From the NCBI RefSeq assembly GCF_020697055.1, contig NZ_JAJFBP010000032.1, forward strand, positions 1 through 48,188: a DNA stretch of 48,188 nucleotides, read 5' to 3'. The translations under genes and the position numbers were made by a program. Shown here piece by piece: positions 24,477-33,060 of the stretch (its first letter is position 1; each line of letters begins with the position of its first letter). The DNA is from Panacagrimonas sp. (GTDB lineage Bacteria; Pseudomonadota; Gammaproteobacteria; Nevskiales; Nevskiaceae). Under the pieces are notes generated by a model. The model was not told where the DNA came from. It saw nothing but the letters and a program-made list of their open reading frames with translations, and did no database searches.

Positions 24477-26936
24477 TCACGCCGCCCGCGCGGTGGCCTC
24501 GGCGTGATTGCGGCGCGCGTCGAGGTAGGCGTCGAGCGAGCGACGCGCGGCCGGACCCAGATCGATCGGCTCGGCGCGACCGGCGACCAGGTCGTCGAGG
24601 AAAGTCTGCGTCTGCAGTTGCAGCTTGTTGTGGCCGTTGAACTCCGCGAACGTGACGGTGCCGTCCGCCGGGTGATGGGCCACCACCTTGAGCCAGCGGT
24701 TCTGCTGGCGATCGTGGTCGTACACACGAAACCAGCTCGACAACACCATCAGCAGGTCGAGCAGCGTGACCGGGTCCGCCGGGGCGTTGTCGTCGCCCGG
24801 TGCGGCGGTGGGCTCGGGCGACGGCGCGGTGAGGAAGCTTGCGAGCGCGGGCGTCGCATCGGCCGGCTCGGACGCGACCACCGTCGGGAGCTCGTCCTCG
24901 TCTTCGTCGATCGGCGCGGGCTCGTCGATCTCGGGCCCGACGCTGACCGGCGCGCGCTCGGCCTCGCTTTCGACAGGCGCGAGTTCCTCGGGCAGCGCGG
25001 TCGCGCCGGGGTGTTCGAGCTCGAACGGGATCTCCGCCAGCAGCGCGCTGGTGTCGTCGCGCGCGGGAATCGGTGCGACCGCATCATCGGCCGGCGGCGC
25101 CGCATCGGTCGCGACGACGTCGGTCTCGGCACGCGCGGGCGGCACTTCGACCGCGAGCGGTTCGATCGCGGGCTGACGCGCGCCGGGCAGCGGCGCCGCC
25201 TCGACCTCGGCCAGCCCCTGGCGCCAGCTGCGCAGCAGCGCGCTGATTCGCTCGGGAATCATGCCGATGTCGGACAGGCGCGCGCCCAGATCGCGCTCGA
25301 GCGATTCGACCGCCAGTTCGCTGCGCGCGGCCGGACGCCGCGGATCGATCGAGTCGAGCACGCGGCCCAGGATGTCCATCGCGTCGCGCCACGCGTCGCT
25401 ACCGGCGCCCTGCTTGAGCAGGCGCAGTGCGGCCAGCGGCGCCCAGCCCGCATTGAGCAGTGGCCACACCGGCTCGGGCACGTTGCGGCTGAGCGTGTGC
25501 AGCTGCAGCTCTTCGGCGACCACGCGGCGCGTGCGCTCGATGATCGCCTGGCGACGCTGGCGCGCGTCCTCCTTCTGCTGCGCGAAGAACTGCTCGAGCG
25601 TCTTTTCGTCGACCGGCCCGGGCAGCGCGGTCTGCGTTCGCACCTCGTCGGCGGCGACGTCGAACTGCGACTGGATCGAACCGACCAGTTCCTCGATGCG
25701 GCGCAGCGCTTCCATGCCGCTGGCGCGCGCGCCGGCGGCGAGCGTGGTCAGCTCGTTCATCAGGCCGCGCACCGGGTGCTGGCGATCGGCGAAGAAGCTG
25801 GCGTCGTGCAGCGCGCTCTTGATCACCGAGAAGCGCAGCTGGTCGAAGCGCGGCTTGAGCGGTGCCGGCAGCGTCGGATCCTGCATCAGCTCGTTGAACA
25901 TCTGGCCGACCGCGCCGGCGCGCTGCACGTAGGCGTACGCGCGCGGCGCTTCCCATCCGGGAACGATCTGGCCCGAGGCGGCGGTCGCCAGATCGTTGCC
26001 GAGCTGCACGTCACCGTAGTAGCCGGGCGCGTTGGCGCCGGACGGAATCTGCGCGAGGCCGCGCGAGCCCAGGCTGCGCAATGCGTTGAGCGTGGCCGCG
26101 TCCATCATCGGCGGCTGCGCAAAACCGTAGCCCTGCGGCATCGCCGCCATGCCGGTGCCGTTGGTCGTGCCCGATCCGGGCATGCCAGGCTGCATCGCGG
26201 CACCGTCGCCGGGCATGCCCGCGCCCCCGATCATTCCGGACGGACCTGCGGCGCGCGGCATCGGCGCCGTGACGGCGGCCGGCTTGACGCCGTTCTGCTC
26301 GCAGAAGCGCAGCACGCGGTTGTACAGCTCGCCCAGGTCGCTGATCACCAGGCGATCGAACAGCTTGAAGATCACCAGCTCGATGTCGAACTCGACGTCG
26401 AGCGCCTCGGCGCTGCGACGAAACGCCGACGAGATCGTCGACGGCGCCAGCGCGCTCGCCGAGATCCGGGCGTTCTTCTCCTTGGTCAGCCACTCGATGC
26501 GCCGTCCGATCTCGAACAGCAGATGGCTGTAGAGGTTCTCTGCCTTGGTCGCCATCGACGAGATCGCGATGGATTCCTCCAGCGACTTGGCCTCCTGCAG
26601 ACTCAGGTCCTCGAACGTCAGATCCGAGGTGTGGGTGTCTTCGACCTTGTCGGCGTCGGGCTCGAAGCCGCGCGCGATCTCCTCGCGAAAGATCTTGCCG
26701 ATCTTGGGCCGGCCCAGCCGCACGACGCGCATCGTGTCGAAGTAGATGCGCTGGTCCTTGTTGTTGGTGGCGCGACGCGCCATCTCGAACAGCATGTCGT
26801 CGGCACCGTCGAACATCCGCTCGATGCCGCGGCTGAGCGTGTCGGCGGCCAGGGTCTTGAGTTCGTCGACCAGTGCGATCGTCGCTGCGTCGGCCGGGGC
26901 TCGCGCAATGTCGTGCGATTCAGTTGCCGCAGTCAC
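24477..26936 (-). CDS. DUF1631 family protein
   Basis: The protein of about 819 residues matches DUF1631, a large family named from weak phosphorylase resemblance and of unknown function. Recognisable parts are MFDGADDMLFEMARRATNNK near the start, a long helical body with SSMATKAENLYSHLLFEIGRR, FKLFDRLVISDLGELYNRVL and an acidic Ala/Pro/Glu-rich linker (about residues 600-720). The C-terminal domain has WFRVYDHDRQQNRWLKVVAHH and resembles PilZ-like strands. GTG at 26936 is preferred; an in-frame ATG at 27008 would add an Arg-rich stretch that reads through a hairpin and looks non-coding. A cytoplasmic location is inferred. Confidence 0.85.
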   Translation of the reverse strand: MTAATESHDIARAPADAATIALVDELKTLAADTLSRGIERMFDGADDMLFEMARRATNNKDQRIYFDTMRVVRLGRPKIGKIFREEIARGFEPDADKVEDTHTSDLTFEDLSLQEAKSLEESIAISSMATKAENLYSHLLFEIGRRIEWLTKEKNARISASALAPSTISSAFRRSAEALDVEFDIELVIFKLFDRLVISDLGELYNRVLRFCEQNGVKPAAVTAPMPRAAGPSGMIGGAGMPGDGAAMQPGMPGSGTTNGTGMAAMPQGYGFAQPPMMDAATLNALRSLGSRGLAQIPSGANAPGYYGDVQLGNDLATAASGQIVPGWEAPRAYAYVQRAGAVGQMFNELMQDPTLPAPLKPRFDQLRFSVIKSALHDASFFADRQHPVRGLMNELTTLAAGARASGMEALRRIEELVGSIQSQFDVAADEVRTQTALPGPVDEKTLEQFFAQQKEDARQRRQAIIERTRRVVAEELQLHTLSRNVPEPVWPLLNAGWAPLAALRLLKQGAGSDAWRDAMDILGRVLDSIDPRRPAARSELAVESLERDLGARLSDIGMIPERISALLRSWRQGLAEVEAAPLPGARQPAIEPLAVEVPPARAETDVVATDAAPPADDAVAPIPARDDTSALLAEIPFELEHPGATALPEELAPVESEAERAPVSVGPEIDEPAPIDEDEDELPTVVASEPADATPALASFLTAPSPEPTAAPGDDNAPADPVTLLDLLMVLSSWFRVYDHDRQQNRWLKVVAHHPADGTVTFAEFNGHNKLQLQTQTFLDDLVAGRAEPIDLGPAARRSLDAYLDARRNHAEATARAA

Positions 26937-26956
26937 GTTCAAGGGGTCGCTCCGAT

Positions 26957-26974
26957 GGGCGCCGCGAGGCGCCC
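26957..26974 (-). promoter_or_regulatory. Leader hairpin before DUF1631
   Basis: GGGCGCC (26957-26963) pairs perfectly with GGCGCCC (26968-26974) around GCGA. It lies about 20 bases upstream of the preferred GTG start, so it could sit in the 5' leader and affect translation. Confidence 0.35.
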
Positions 26975-27084
26975 TGGCTGCCGTCCGGGTTCGCACCCGG
27001 GTCGGCATTGTGTTTCCGAACCGCTGGAACTGAAAAGCGTGGGACGGATGCCGCGATTCTACCGGGTCGTGCGTTGCGCACGAT

Positions 27085-28602
27085 TCAGCCGATTCGCAGC
27101 CGCACCTGGGCCGCCTGCAGGTGCCCGACTTCCTCGGCCAGGTCGGCCTGGGTCAGCGGGTGCTTCGCCAGCCAGTTCCCGGTGAATCCCAGGTCCAGGC
27201 TGCGGCGATTGACCTTGAGTCGCACCGGCGGCTTGAGTCCCGGTTCGCGCGAACGATGCAGCAGGAAGGCCAGGCGGAACAGGATCGCGAGGCGCTGGAT
27301 CGGTTCGACCCAGCTGCCCGGCAGTTCGTCGAGCGCAGTAACCGCGAACTTGCTGCGATGCAGCCGCACCAGCGCGGCGAGCAGACGCTGATCGGTCTGC
27401 GAGAAGCCCTGCAGGTCGGCGTGACGCAGGATGTATTCGCCGTGCTTGTGATACTGCGAGTGCGCGATCACCAGGCCGATCTCGTGCAGCGTCGCGGCCC
27501 AGCCGAGCAGCGCCGCCGAGAGCTTGGGATCGAGCTGCCACGGGCCCTGCGCCTGGCGCAGCAGCTTGATCGCGGTGGTGCGCACCGTCTCGGCGTGCGC
27601 GACGTCGACCGCGTAGCGCGCGGCCATCGCGGCGACCGCTCGATCGCGCATGTCGTGGTCGGACAGGCGTCCGAGCAGGTCGTAGACCAGGCCCTCGCGC
27701 AGCGCGCGCTCGGACGTCTCCATCGTGTCCAGTTCCAGCGAATCGAACACGCCCGCGAGCACGGCCAGGCCCCCGGCGAACACCGGCCGACGATCCTCGC
27801 GCAGGTCGGGGAAGTCGATGCGATCGACGCGCCCGCGCTCGATCACCAGCGCGACGACCTTCTCCAGCCCGCTGCGCGTGATCTCCTGGTCGGCCCAGCC
27901 CTGCTGGCGCATCACGCGCCAGACGCCGCGCACCGTGCCGCTGGAGCCGATCGCCAGGTCCCAGCCGTTCTTGCGATATCGGCGCTCGAGGAATTCGAGC
28001 CCGACGCGCGCGGCCAGTCGCGCTTCCTTGAACCGGCTGCGCGTGATCACGCCGTCTTCGAAGAAGCGCGCCTGGTGCACCACGCAGCCCAGGCCCACCG
28101 ACTCCATCAGCCGGGGTTCGCCGTCGCGGCCGATGATCAGTTCGGTGCTGCCGCCGCCGATGTCGACGACCAGCCGCTGCGGCTTGGCGCTGCCCATGCC
28201 ATGCGTGACACCGCCGTAGACCAGGCGCGCCTCCTCGACGCCCGAGATGATCTCGATCGAATGACCGAGCGCGACCTCGGCCGCGGCGCGAAAGTCGGCG
28301 CCGCGCTTGAACCTGCGCAGCGTGCTGGTGCCCACCGCGCGCACGCGCTGGGCGGGTACGTTGCGCAGGCGCTGGCCGAAGCGCTTGAGGCAGTCCAGCG
28401 CGCGCGTCTGCGCGTCGGGGCGCAACCGCAGGTCCGGCGTCAGGCCCGCGGCCAGGCGCACCGGCTCGCGCAGGCGGTCGATCACCTGCAGCTCGCCGCC
28501 CTGGGCGCGCGCCACGAGCATGTGAAAGCTGTTGGAGCCCAGGTCGACGGCGGCGACCTGCAGTTCGGAATCGTCGTCGGCGGGCGAACGCTTCGTCGGC
28601 AT
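27085..28602 (-). CDS. ppx: Exopolyphosphatase (Ppx/GppA family)
   Basis: The 505-residue protein has the ASKHA nucleotide-binding pattern: AAVDLGSNSFHMLVARAQGG near residue 17, the second loop VVDIGGGSTELIIGRDGE near residue 145, and GSSGTVRGV. An HD-like helical C-terminal half (ATLHEIGLVIAHSQYHKHG) follows, as in Ppx. It removes phosphate from polyphosphate ends or hydrolyses pppGpp; which one dominates is not clear from the sequence. The start at 28602 is chosen because MPTKRSPADDDSEL precedes the conserved domain. It is divergent from the cytochrome c genes. Confidence 0.93.
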   Translation of the reverse strand: MPTKRSPADDDSELQVAAVDLGSNSFHMLVARAQGGELQVIDRLREPVRLAAGLTPDLRLRPDAQTRALDCLKRFGQRLRNVPAQRVRAVGTSTLRRFKRGADFRAAAEVALGHSIEIISGVEEARLVYGGVTHGMGSAKPQRLVVDIGGGSTELIIGRDGEPRLMESVGLGCVVHQARFFEDGVITRSRFKEARLAARVGLEFLERRYRKNGWDLAIGSSGTVRGVWRVMRQQGWADQEITRSGLEKVVALVIERGRVDRIDFPDLREDRRPVFAGGLAVLAGVFDSLELDTMETSERALREGLVYDLLGRLSDHDMRDRAVAAMAARYAVDVAHAETVRTTAIKLLRQAQGPWQLDPKLSAALLGWAATLHEIGLVIAHSQYHKHGEYILRHADLQGFSQTDQRLLAALVRLHRSKFAVTALDELPGSWVEPIQRLAILFRLAFLLHRSREPGLKPPVRLKVNRRSLDLGFTGNWLAKHPLTQADLAEEVGHLQAAQVRLRIG

Positions 28603-28781
28603 CGTGCGAGGACTGGGAGAAGACCGGCTCGGAGGGCCGATGCGTGCAATGCAGGCGACTATATCCATGGCACGTGACCACCGCGCGTTGACCCGCGCGA
28701 CGCATTCCCCGAACATATCGGGCCGCCGCGGACCCCAGAGCCGCGCGATGAAGCAGCAAGTTCCCCGGGAGCCAGCCAGAC
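28603..28781. promoter_or_regulatory. Divergent promoter region between ppx and cytochrome c genes
   Basis: This 179-base gap separates two divergent genes and must hold promoters for both. TTGACC (28688-28693) is a possible plus-strand -35 box, with a poor -10 (around ACATAT, 28713-28718). No repeats are seen. Confidence 0.35.
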
Positions 28782-29108
28782 ATGAAATCCGCGCGATTGG
28801 GCCTGATCGCCCTCGCCGCCGTCATCAGCCTGCCCGCATGGGCGGAAGGCCATAACGACGCAGGCATGGAAAAAGCCAATACCTGCATGGGATGCCACGG
28901 CATCCCCGGCTACAACAACGTCTATCCGACGTACCGCGTGCCCAAGGTGGGCGGCCAGTCGCCCAAGTACCTCGAGGCGGCGCTGAAGGCCTACCGCAGC
29001 GGGGAGCGCCCGCACGGGACCATGCACGCGCAGGCCGCGAGCATGACCGACCAGGACATCTCCGACATCGCCGCGTACCTGTCCAGCGCGCCGCACCACC
29101 GGGAATGA
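28782..29108 (+). CDS. Periplasmic class I cytochrome c (c4-half-like)
   Basis: The 108-residue protein has a signal peptide cut after AWA. A single haem-binding CMGCH lies near residue 35 in KANTCMGCHGIPGY. The sixth ligand is probably a Met in the C-terminal HAQAASMTDQDISDIAAYLS segment or the nearby TMHAQ. The spacing resembles one half of dihaem cytochrome c4. It would carry electrons in the periplasm. The next cytochrome gene starts within its stop (ATGA), so the two are co-translated. Confidence 0.92.
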   Translation: MKSARLGLIALAAVISLPAWAEGHNDAGMEKANTCMGCHGIPGYNNVYPTYRVPKVGGQSPKYLEAALKAYRSGERPHGTMHAQAASMTDQDISDIAAYLSSAPHHRE

Positions 29109-29467
29109 TCGCCGTCATGACGACCTTCAAGCGCATCCTCTTCGTCGCCGCCCTCGCGGGCGTGGCCACGCCGGCCATCGCGGCCGATTCCGCTGTTCCC
29201 GAGAAGGCCGCGCTGTGCGCCGCCTGCCACGGTGAAGGCGGCGCCAAGCCGATCATGCCGGAGTACCCGGTCATCGCCGGCCAGTACGCCAACTACCTTG
29301 CGCACTCGCTGCACGAGTACAAGGACGGCAAGCGCAAGAATCCGGTGATGAGCGCGCAGGCCGCGGGCCTGACCGACGCCGAGATCAAGGCGCTGGCCGC
29401 ATACTACGAAGCGCAGGCGAGCCCGCTGTACACGCCGAAGATCCCAGGTCACAAGGTCACGAAGTAA
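29105..29467 (+). CDS. Periplasmic class I cytochrome c (second of a pair)
   Basis: The 120-residue protein has a signal peptide cut near AIAA, then a single CAACH haem motif (AALCAACHGEGGAKP) and a C-terminal domain ending VMSAQAAGLTDAEIKALAAY, in which the Met is the likely axial ligand. It closely resembles the preceding gene's product and half of a cytochrome c4. ATG at 29105 overlaps the previous stop; a second ATG at 29117 is also possible and leaves the signal peptide intact. A clear terminator follows, so the pair is a two-gene operon. Confidence 0.92.
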   Translation: MIAVMTTFKRILFVAALAGVATPAIAADSAVPEKAALCAACHGEGGAKPIMPEYPVIAGQYANYLAHSLHEYKDGKRKNPVMSAQAAGLTDAEIKALAAYYEAQASPLYTPKIPGHKVTK

Positions 29468-29501
29468 GCGCGCGGCCTTGCGGCCGATCGCGCGGCACGA
29501 A

Positions 29502-29530
29502 GGGCCGGCACGCGCCGGCCTTTCGCGTTT
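29502..29530 (+). terminator. Intrinsic terminator after the cytochrome c pair
   Basis: GGCCGGC (29503-29509) pairs with GCCGGCC (29514-29520) around ACGC, and TTTCGCGTTT follows. It lies about 35 bases past the stop at 29467. Confidence 0.8.
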
Positions 29531-29582
29531 CTGCGGCGACACGTTCATTGGCGGTGCGGACGGCCTTGGGCATCATCGATCG

Positions 29583-30224
29583 ATGTGTGCCCAAACGACA
29601 TCACGGATCAGGACGCTCGCCGGACTGCTGCTGGTCGGCGCGATGGCGCTCGGCGGCTGCGCGTCCAAGGACGAGGACACCGCCAACGAGACGGTGAGCG
29701 AGGCGGCGCCGGTGCTGGTGCCCGAACGTCCGGGCCCGGACGTTGCGCCCGTGCGACCCAACGTCGAGCCGCCCGAGTTCGCCGGCATCGTCGAGGCACA
29801 CAACCGCTGGCGCCGACAGGTCAAGGTGCCGGACCTGGACTGGTCCAACGCCGCGGCCGACGTGGCGCAAGCCTGGGCCGACGAACTCGCGCGACGCGAT
29901 TGCCAGATCGCGCACAGTCCGGGCGACGAGCGTCGCCAGACCTGGGGCGAGAACGTCTTCAGCTACTGGCGCGGCGGCGCCTACGAGGGCTGGCGCAAGA
30001 CGCCGGACTACATCGTCGATGCATGGACCAGCGAGGGCCGCTGGTACGACCGCGAGAGCAACACCTGCAGCGCGCCCAGGGGCTCGGTGTGCGGGCACTT
30101 CACGCAGGTCGTGTCGACCTATTCGACGCACGTCGGCTGCGGGCGCGCGCGCTGCAAGTCGGCCGAAGTGTGGGTGTGCAACTACGCGCCGCCAGGGAAC
30201 TACAAGGGCGTGCCGCCGTATTGA
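29583..30224 (+). CDS. CAP (SCP/PR-1-like) domain lipoprotein
   Basis: The 213-residue protein has a lipobox (LGGC, with Cys near residue 24), then a Pro-rich linker and a CAP domain. It contains VEAHNRWRRQVKVPDLDWSN with the first conserved His, the TWGENVF strand, CGHFTQVVS and VCNYAPPGNYKGVPPY. These include the His/Glu cavity residues of the CAP superfamily. Several Cys suggest disulfides in the periplasm or at the cell surface. The role is unknown; CAP proteins bind lipids or act as toxins and proteases in different organisms. The ATG at 29583 gives an intact lipoprotein signal. The gene has its own leader and is followed by the repeat cluster. Confidence 0.9.
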   Translation: MCAQTTSRIRTLAGLLLVGAMALGGCASKDEDTANETVSEAAPVLVPERPGPDVAPVRPNVEPPEFAGIVEAHNRWRRQVKVPDLDWSNAAADVAQAWADELARRDCQIAHSPGDERRQTWGENVFSYWRGGAYEGWRKTPDYIVDAWTSEGRWYDRESNTCSAPRGSVCGHFTQVVSTYSTHVGCGRARCKSAEVWVCNYAPPGNYKGVPPY

Positions 30225-30235
30225 GAGGGTGCGCA

Positions 30236-30315
30236 GGGCGGGACGCGCTCTGCTCTCCCGCCCTCCTCCGGAGGCGTGGCCAGTCGTCGGGCGGGAGAGC
30301 AGAGCGCATCCCGCC
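30236..30315. repeat. Intergenic hairpin repeat A (stem GGGCGGGA)
   Basis: GGGCGGGACGCGCTCTGCTC and the bases after it (30236-30263) are nearly the inverse of 30289-30315, giving a stem of about 27 bp. The loop (30264-30288) and its edges hold the core CCTCCTCCGGAGGCGTGGCC, which recurs inverted in repeat B. Confidence 0.8.
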
Positions 30316-30406
30316 TCGAGTTCGGTACCTCGCCCCAAGAATCGGATAGCGAGACGCGCATGGGTTTCGGTTTCCCGCCGAGCGTCGCAAGGTCTCCGAG
30401 GGGTGG

Positions 30407-30465
30407 GCTTCGGTGTCCCGACCGACGACTGGCCACGCCTCCGGAGGAGGGCGGGACACCGAAGC
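30407..30465. repeat. Intergenic hairpin repeat B (same core inverted, different stem)
   Basis: GCTTCGGTGTCCCG (30407-30420) is the exact inverse of CGGGACACCGAAGC (30452-30465). The loop (30421-30451) contains the reverse complement of the 30-base core found at 30261-30290, although the stems of A and B differ. Confidence 0.8.
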
Positions 30466-30488
30466 ACACCCCGACGCCATCCCGCTAA

Positions 30489-31424
30489 TCACCGCTGTTC
30501 GATGCGCCCCAGATGCCGCGCTACGCCGAGCCACGCGCCGACGAGTCCCAGCAAGGCGCCAGCGACCAGCACGCCGGCCAACGTGCGTGCATCCGGCCCC
30601 CGCAGGCTGAACGCGCCTTCGTACAGCGCCACGAGCTGCTGCACCGGTTCGTCCATCGCGTGCATCGCGACGAACAGCGCGACGGTCGCGACCACGCCGC
30701 CGGAGACGCCGTACCAGAAGCCGGCATAGAGAAAGGGCCGGCGGATGAAGCCCGGCGGTGCGCCGATCAGTTTCATCACGATGATCTCGTCCCGGCGTGC
30801 CTCGATGTCGAGCCGAACGGTGTTGCCCAGCGCCAGCACCGCCGCGAGCGCCAGCGCCGCGGCGAGCAGCTGCGCCAGGCGCGTCGCCACCGCCAGCGCC
30901 GCCGACAGACGCTGGCTCCAGGCGTCGTCGAGCAGCACCTGCTCGACGTCCTTGCGCGCGCGCAGTTCCTGCGCAAGCCGACCGAGGTCCGATGCGTGCT
31001 GCAGCGGGTGCGGCGTGAGCGTGATCGACGCGGGCAGCGGATTGGACCCCAGCGCGTCGAGCACCGGGCCCAGATCGGTGCGCGCCCGGAAATCCTTCAG
31101 CGCCTGGTCGCGCGACGTGTAGATCGCCGCCGCGAACGCGTCGCGTCGACCGAGCATGGCCGCCAGCTCGCGACCTTCGGCTTCGCTGGCGCCGTCGCGC
31201 AGGAACACCGTGATCGTGCGCGTCTGGTTCAGGCCGCCGGCCGCCTGGCGCAGGTTCTCGACCAGCAGGTTCAGGCCCGCCGGCAGCGCCAGGGTCAGGC
31301 CGATCACCATCGCGGTGAGCAACGTGCTGATCGGATCGCGCCATTGGCGGCCGAAGGCCGCGACGCACACGCGCGCGTGTTCGCCGAGCCAGCGACGCAG
31401 GAAGTTCGGACGTTTGAGCGTCAT
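30489..31424 (-). CDS. ftsX: Cell-division protein FtsX
   Basis: The 311-residue protein has a cytoplasmic N-terminus with LGEHARVCVAAFGRQWRDP, a first membrane helix near residues 35-55, a periplasmic domain and three more helices in the C-terminal half with an FtsX domain. FtsX pairs with FtsE in an ABC-transporter-like complex that controls peptidoglycan hydrolases at the septum. Its start overlaps the ftsE stop by four bases (ATGA). It is the last gene of the DedA/LssY-ftsY-ftsE-ftsX group; the hairpin repeats at 30236-30465 lie just downstream. Confidence 0.94.
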   Translation of the reverse strand: MTLKRPNFLRRWLGEHARVCVAAFGRQWRDPISTLLTAMVIGLTLALPAGLNLLVENLRQAAGGLNQTRTITVFLRDGASEAEGRELAAMLGRRDAFAAAIYTSRDQALKDFRARTDLGPVLDALGSNPLPASITLTPHPLQHASDLGRLAQELRARKDVEQVLLDDAWSQRLSAALAVATRLAQLLAAALALAAVLALGNTVRLDIEARRDEIIVMKLIGAPPGFIRRPFLYAGFWYGVSGGVVATVALFVAMHAMDEPVQQLVALYEGAFSLRGPDARTLAGVLVAGALLGLVGAWLGVARHLGRIEQR

Positions 31425-32122
31425 GGCTCGACCAGCCTCGATGCCGCTTCCGGACGCGCCGCGCTCTGGCGTCCGCCCTCGAGATGGATCGCGCGATGGC
31501 CCAGGCGCTCGATCAGGTCGATCGCGTGCGTGGCGATCAGGAAGCTCACGCCGGCTTCGTTGAAGCGTTCGAACAGGCGCATCACGTCCAGTGCCATGCG
31601 CGGATCGAGATTGCCGGTGGGTTCGTCGGCCAGGATCAGCTGCGGACGCGCGACGATCGCGCGCGCAATGCCCACGCGTTGCTGCTCGCCGCCCGAGAGC
31701 GTGCGCGGTGATGCTTTCTCGCGGTTGAGCAGGCCCACCGCGTCGAGCGCGGCGCGCACGCGGCGTCCGATGTCGAGGTGCGACAGGCCGCGGATCACCA
31801 GCGGCAGCGCGATGTTGTCGAACACGCTGCGGTCGTACAGCAGCTGGAAGTCCTGGAAGATCATGCCCAACTCGCGCCGATGCGCCGGCACCTTGCCGGC
31901 GCGAATGCCGCCGATATCGCGGCCGTTCATCAGCACCTTGCCGCGCGTGGCGCGCAGCTGCATCGCGGCCAGGCGCAGCACCGTGGACTTGCCGGCACCG
32001 CTGGGGCCGGTGAGGAACAGCATCTCGCCGCGCGCGAGCCGGAAGTCCAGCCCGTTGAGCACGTCGGTGCCGCCGGCGTAGCGGCAGCCGACGTCGTGGA
32101 ATTCCAGGATGTGCTCAGTCAC
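31421..32122 (-). CDS. ftsE: Cell-division ATPase FtsE
   Basis: The 233-residue ABC ATPase has the Walker A GPSGAGKST, the signature LSGGEQQRVGIARAIV and the Walker B LILADEPTGNLDP, with the FtsE-like FLIATHAIDLIERLGHRAIHL. It binds FtsX at the inner membrane. Its start overlaps the end of ftsY by eight bases and its stop overlaps ftsX by four, so the three genes are tightly coupled. Confidence 0.96.
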   Translation of the reverse strand: MTEHILEFHDVGCRYAGGTDVLNGLDFRLARGEMLFLTGPSGAGKSTVLRLAAMQLRATRGKVLMNGRDIGGIRAGKVPAHRRELGMIFQDFQLLYDRSVFDNIALPLVIRGLSHLDIGRRVRAALDAVGLLNREKASPRTLSGGEQQRVGIARAIVARPQLILADEPTGNLDPRMALDVMRLFERFNEAGVSFLIATHAIDLIERLGHRAIHLEGGRQSAARPEAASRLVEP

Positions 32123-33056
32123 CGATCAGCGCTTCGGCGTAGGTGGCCGCGTCGAAGGGCTCGAGATCGTCGATGCCTTCGCCCAGCCCGACGTAGCGCA
32201 CCGGCAGCGACAGGCGCTTGGCGATCGCCATCAGAATCCCGCCCTTGGCGGTGCCGTCGAGCTTGGTGATGGTGATGCCGGTCAGGCCGATCGCTTCGTG
32301 GAACTGCACCGCCTGGTTGAGCGCGTTCTGGCCGGTCGTGGCGTCGACGACGAGCATCACCTCGTGGGGCGCGTAGGGATCGTGCTTCTGCACCACGCGC
32401 TTGATCTTGCGCAGCTCGTCCATCAGGTGGCCCTGCGTGTGCAGGCGTCCGGCGGTGTCGGCGATGACCACGTCGATGTTGCGCGCCTTGGCCGACAGCA
32501 CCGCGTCGTAGATCACGCTGGCGGAATCGGCGCCTTCACCCTGCGCCAGGATCGGCACGCCGGCGCGCTCCGCCCACGTCGTGAGCTGCTGCGTGGCGGC
32601 GGCGCGGAACGTGTCGCCGGCGGCGAGCAGCACGCTCTTGCCTTCCTTCTTGAAGCGCATCGCCATCTTGCCGATGGTCGTGGTCTTGCCCACGCCGTTC
32701 ACGCCGGCGACGAACAGGATGTAGGGCTTGATGAACGCCGGGATCTTCAGCGGCTCGCTGACCGGCGCGAGCAGTTCGACCAGCGACTTCTTCAGCGTCT
32801 CGCGCAGCTGCTTTTCATTCTTGATCTGGCCCAGGTTGATCCCGGTCTGGATCCGGTCGACCAGCCATTGCGTGACGTCCAGGCCGGTGTCGGCCATCAG
32901 CAGGCGCGTTTCGAAGTCCTCGATGGCGTCGGGGCGCAGCTTCTCGGCGGCGAAGAAGCTGCCGATATCGCGGGTCAGGAACGAGTCGCCCTTGTTGAGG
33001 CGGGCGCGGAACTTCGACAGCAGGTTCTTCTGCGATTCGGCTGTTGAGGAGGACAT
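32115..33056 (-). CDS. ftsY: Signal recognition particle receptor FtsY
   Basis: The 313-residue protein has an N-terminal NG-type helical bundle, then the GTPase domain with [16 protein letters not shown] (G1), DTAGR (G3) and [10 protein letters not shown] (G4/5). The long acidic A domain of E. coli FtsY is absent, as in many other bacteria. It docks SRP-bound ribosomes at the inner membrane. It begins four bases after the DedA/LssY gene ends. Confidence 0.97.
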   Translation of the reverse strand: MSSSTAESQKNLLSKFRARLNKGDSFLTRDIGSFFAAEKLRPDAIEDFETRLLMADTGLDVTQWLVDRIQTGINLGQIKNEKQLRETLKKSLVELLAPVSEPLKIPAFIKPYILFVAGVNGVGKTTTIGKMAMRFKKEGKSVLLAAGDTFRAAATQQLTTWAERAGVPILAQGEGADSASVIYDAVLSAKARNIDVVIADTAGRLHTQGHLMDELRKIKRVVQKHDPYAPHEVMLVVDATTGQNALNQAVQFHEAIGLTGITITKLDGTAKGGILMAIAKRLSLPVRYVGLGEGIDDLEPFDAATYAEALIGD

Positions 33057-33060
33057 GGAT

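Noticed and set aside
26984..27006. GGGTTCGCACCC looking like a tRNA T-arm
   Set aside because: No acceptor, D or anticodon arm can be fitted around it; it is better explained as a decayed REP-like hairpin.
30236..30465. Possible CRISPR array
   Set aside because: Only two inverted hairpin units with different stems; no regular direct repeats or spacers and no cas genes nearby.
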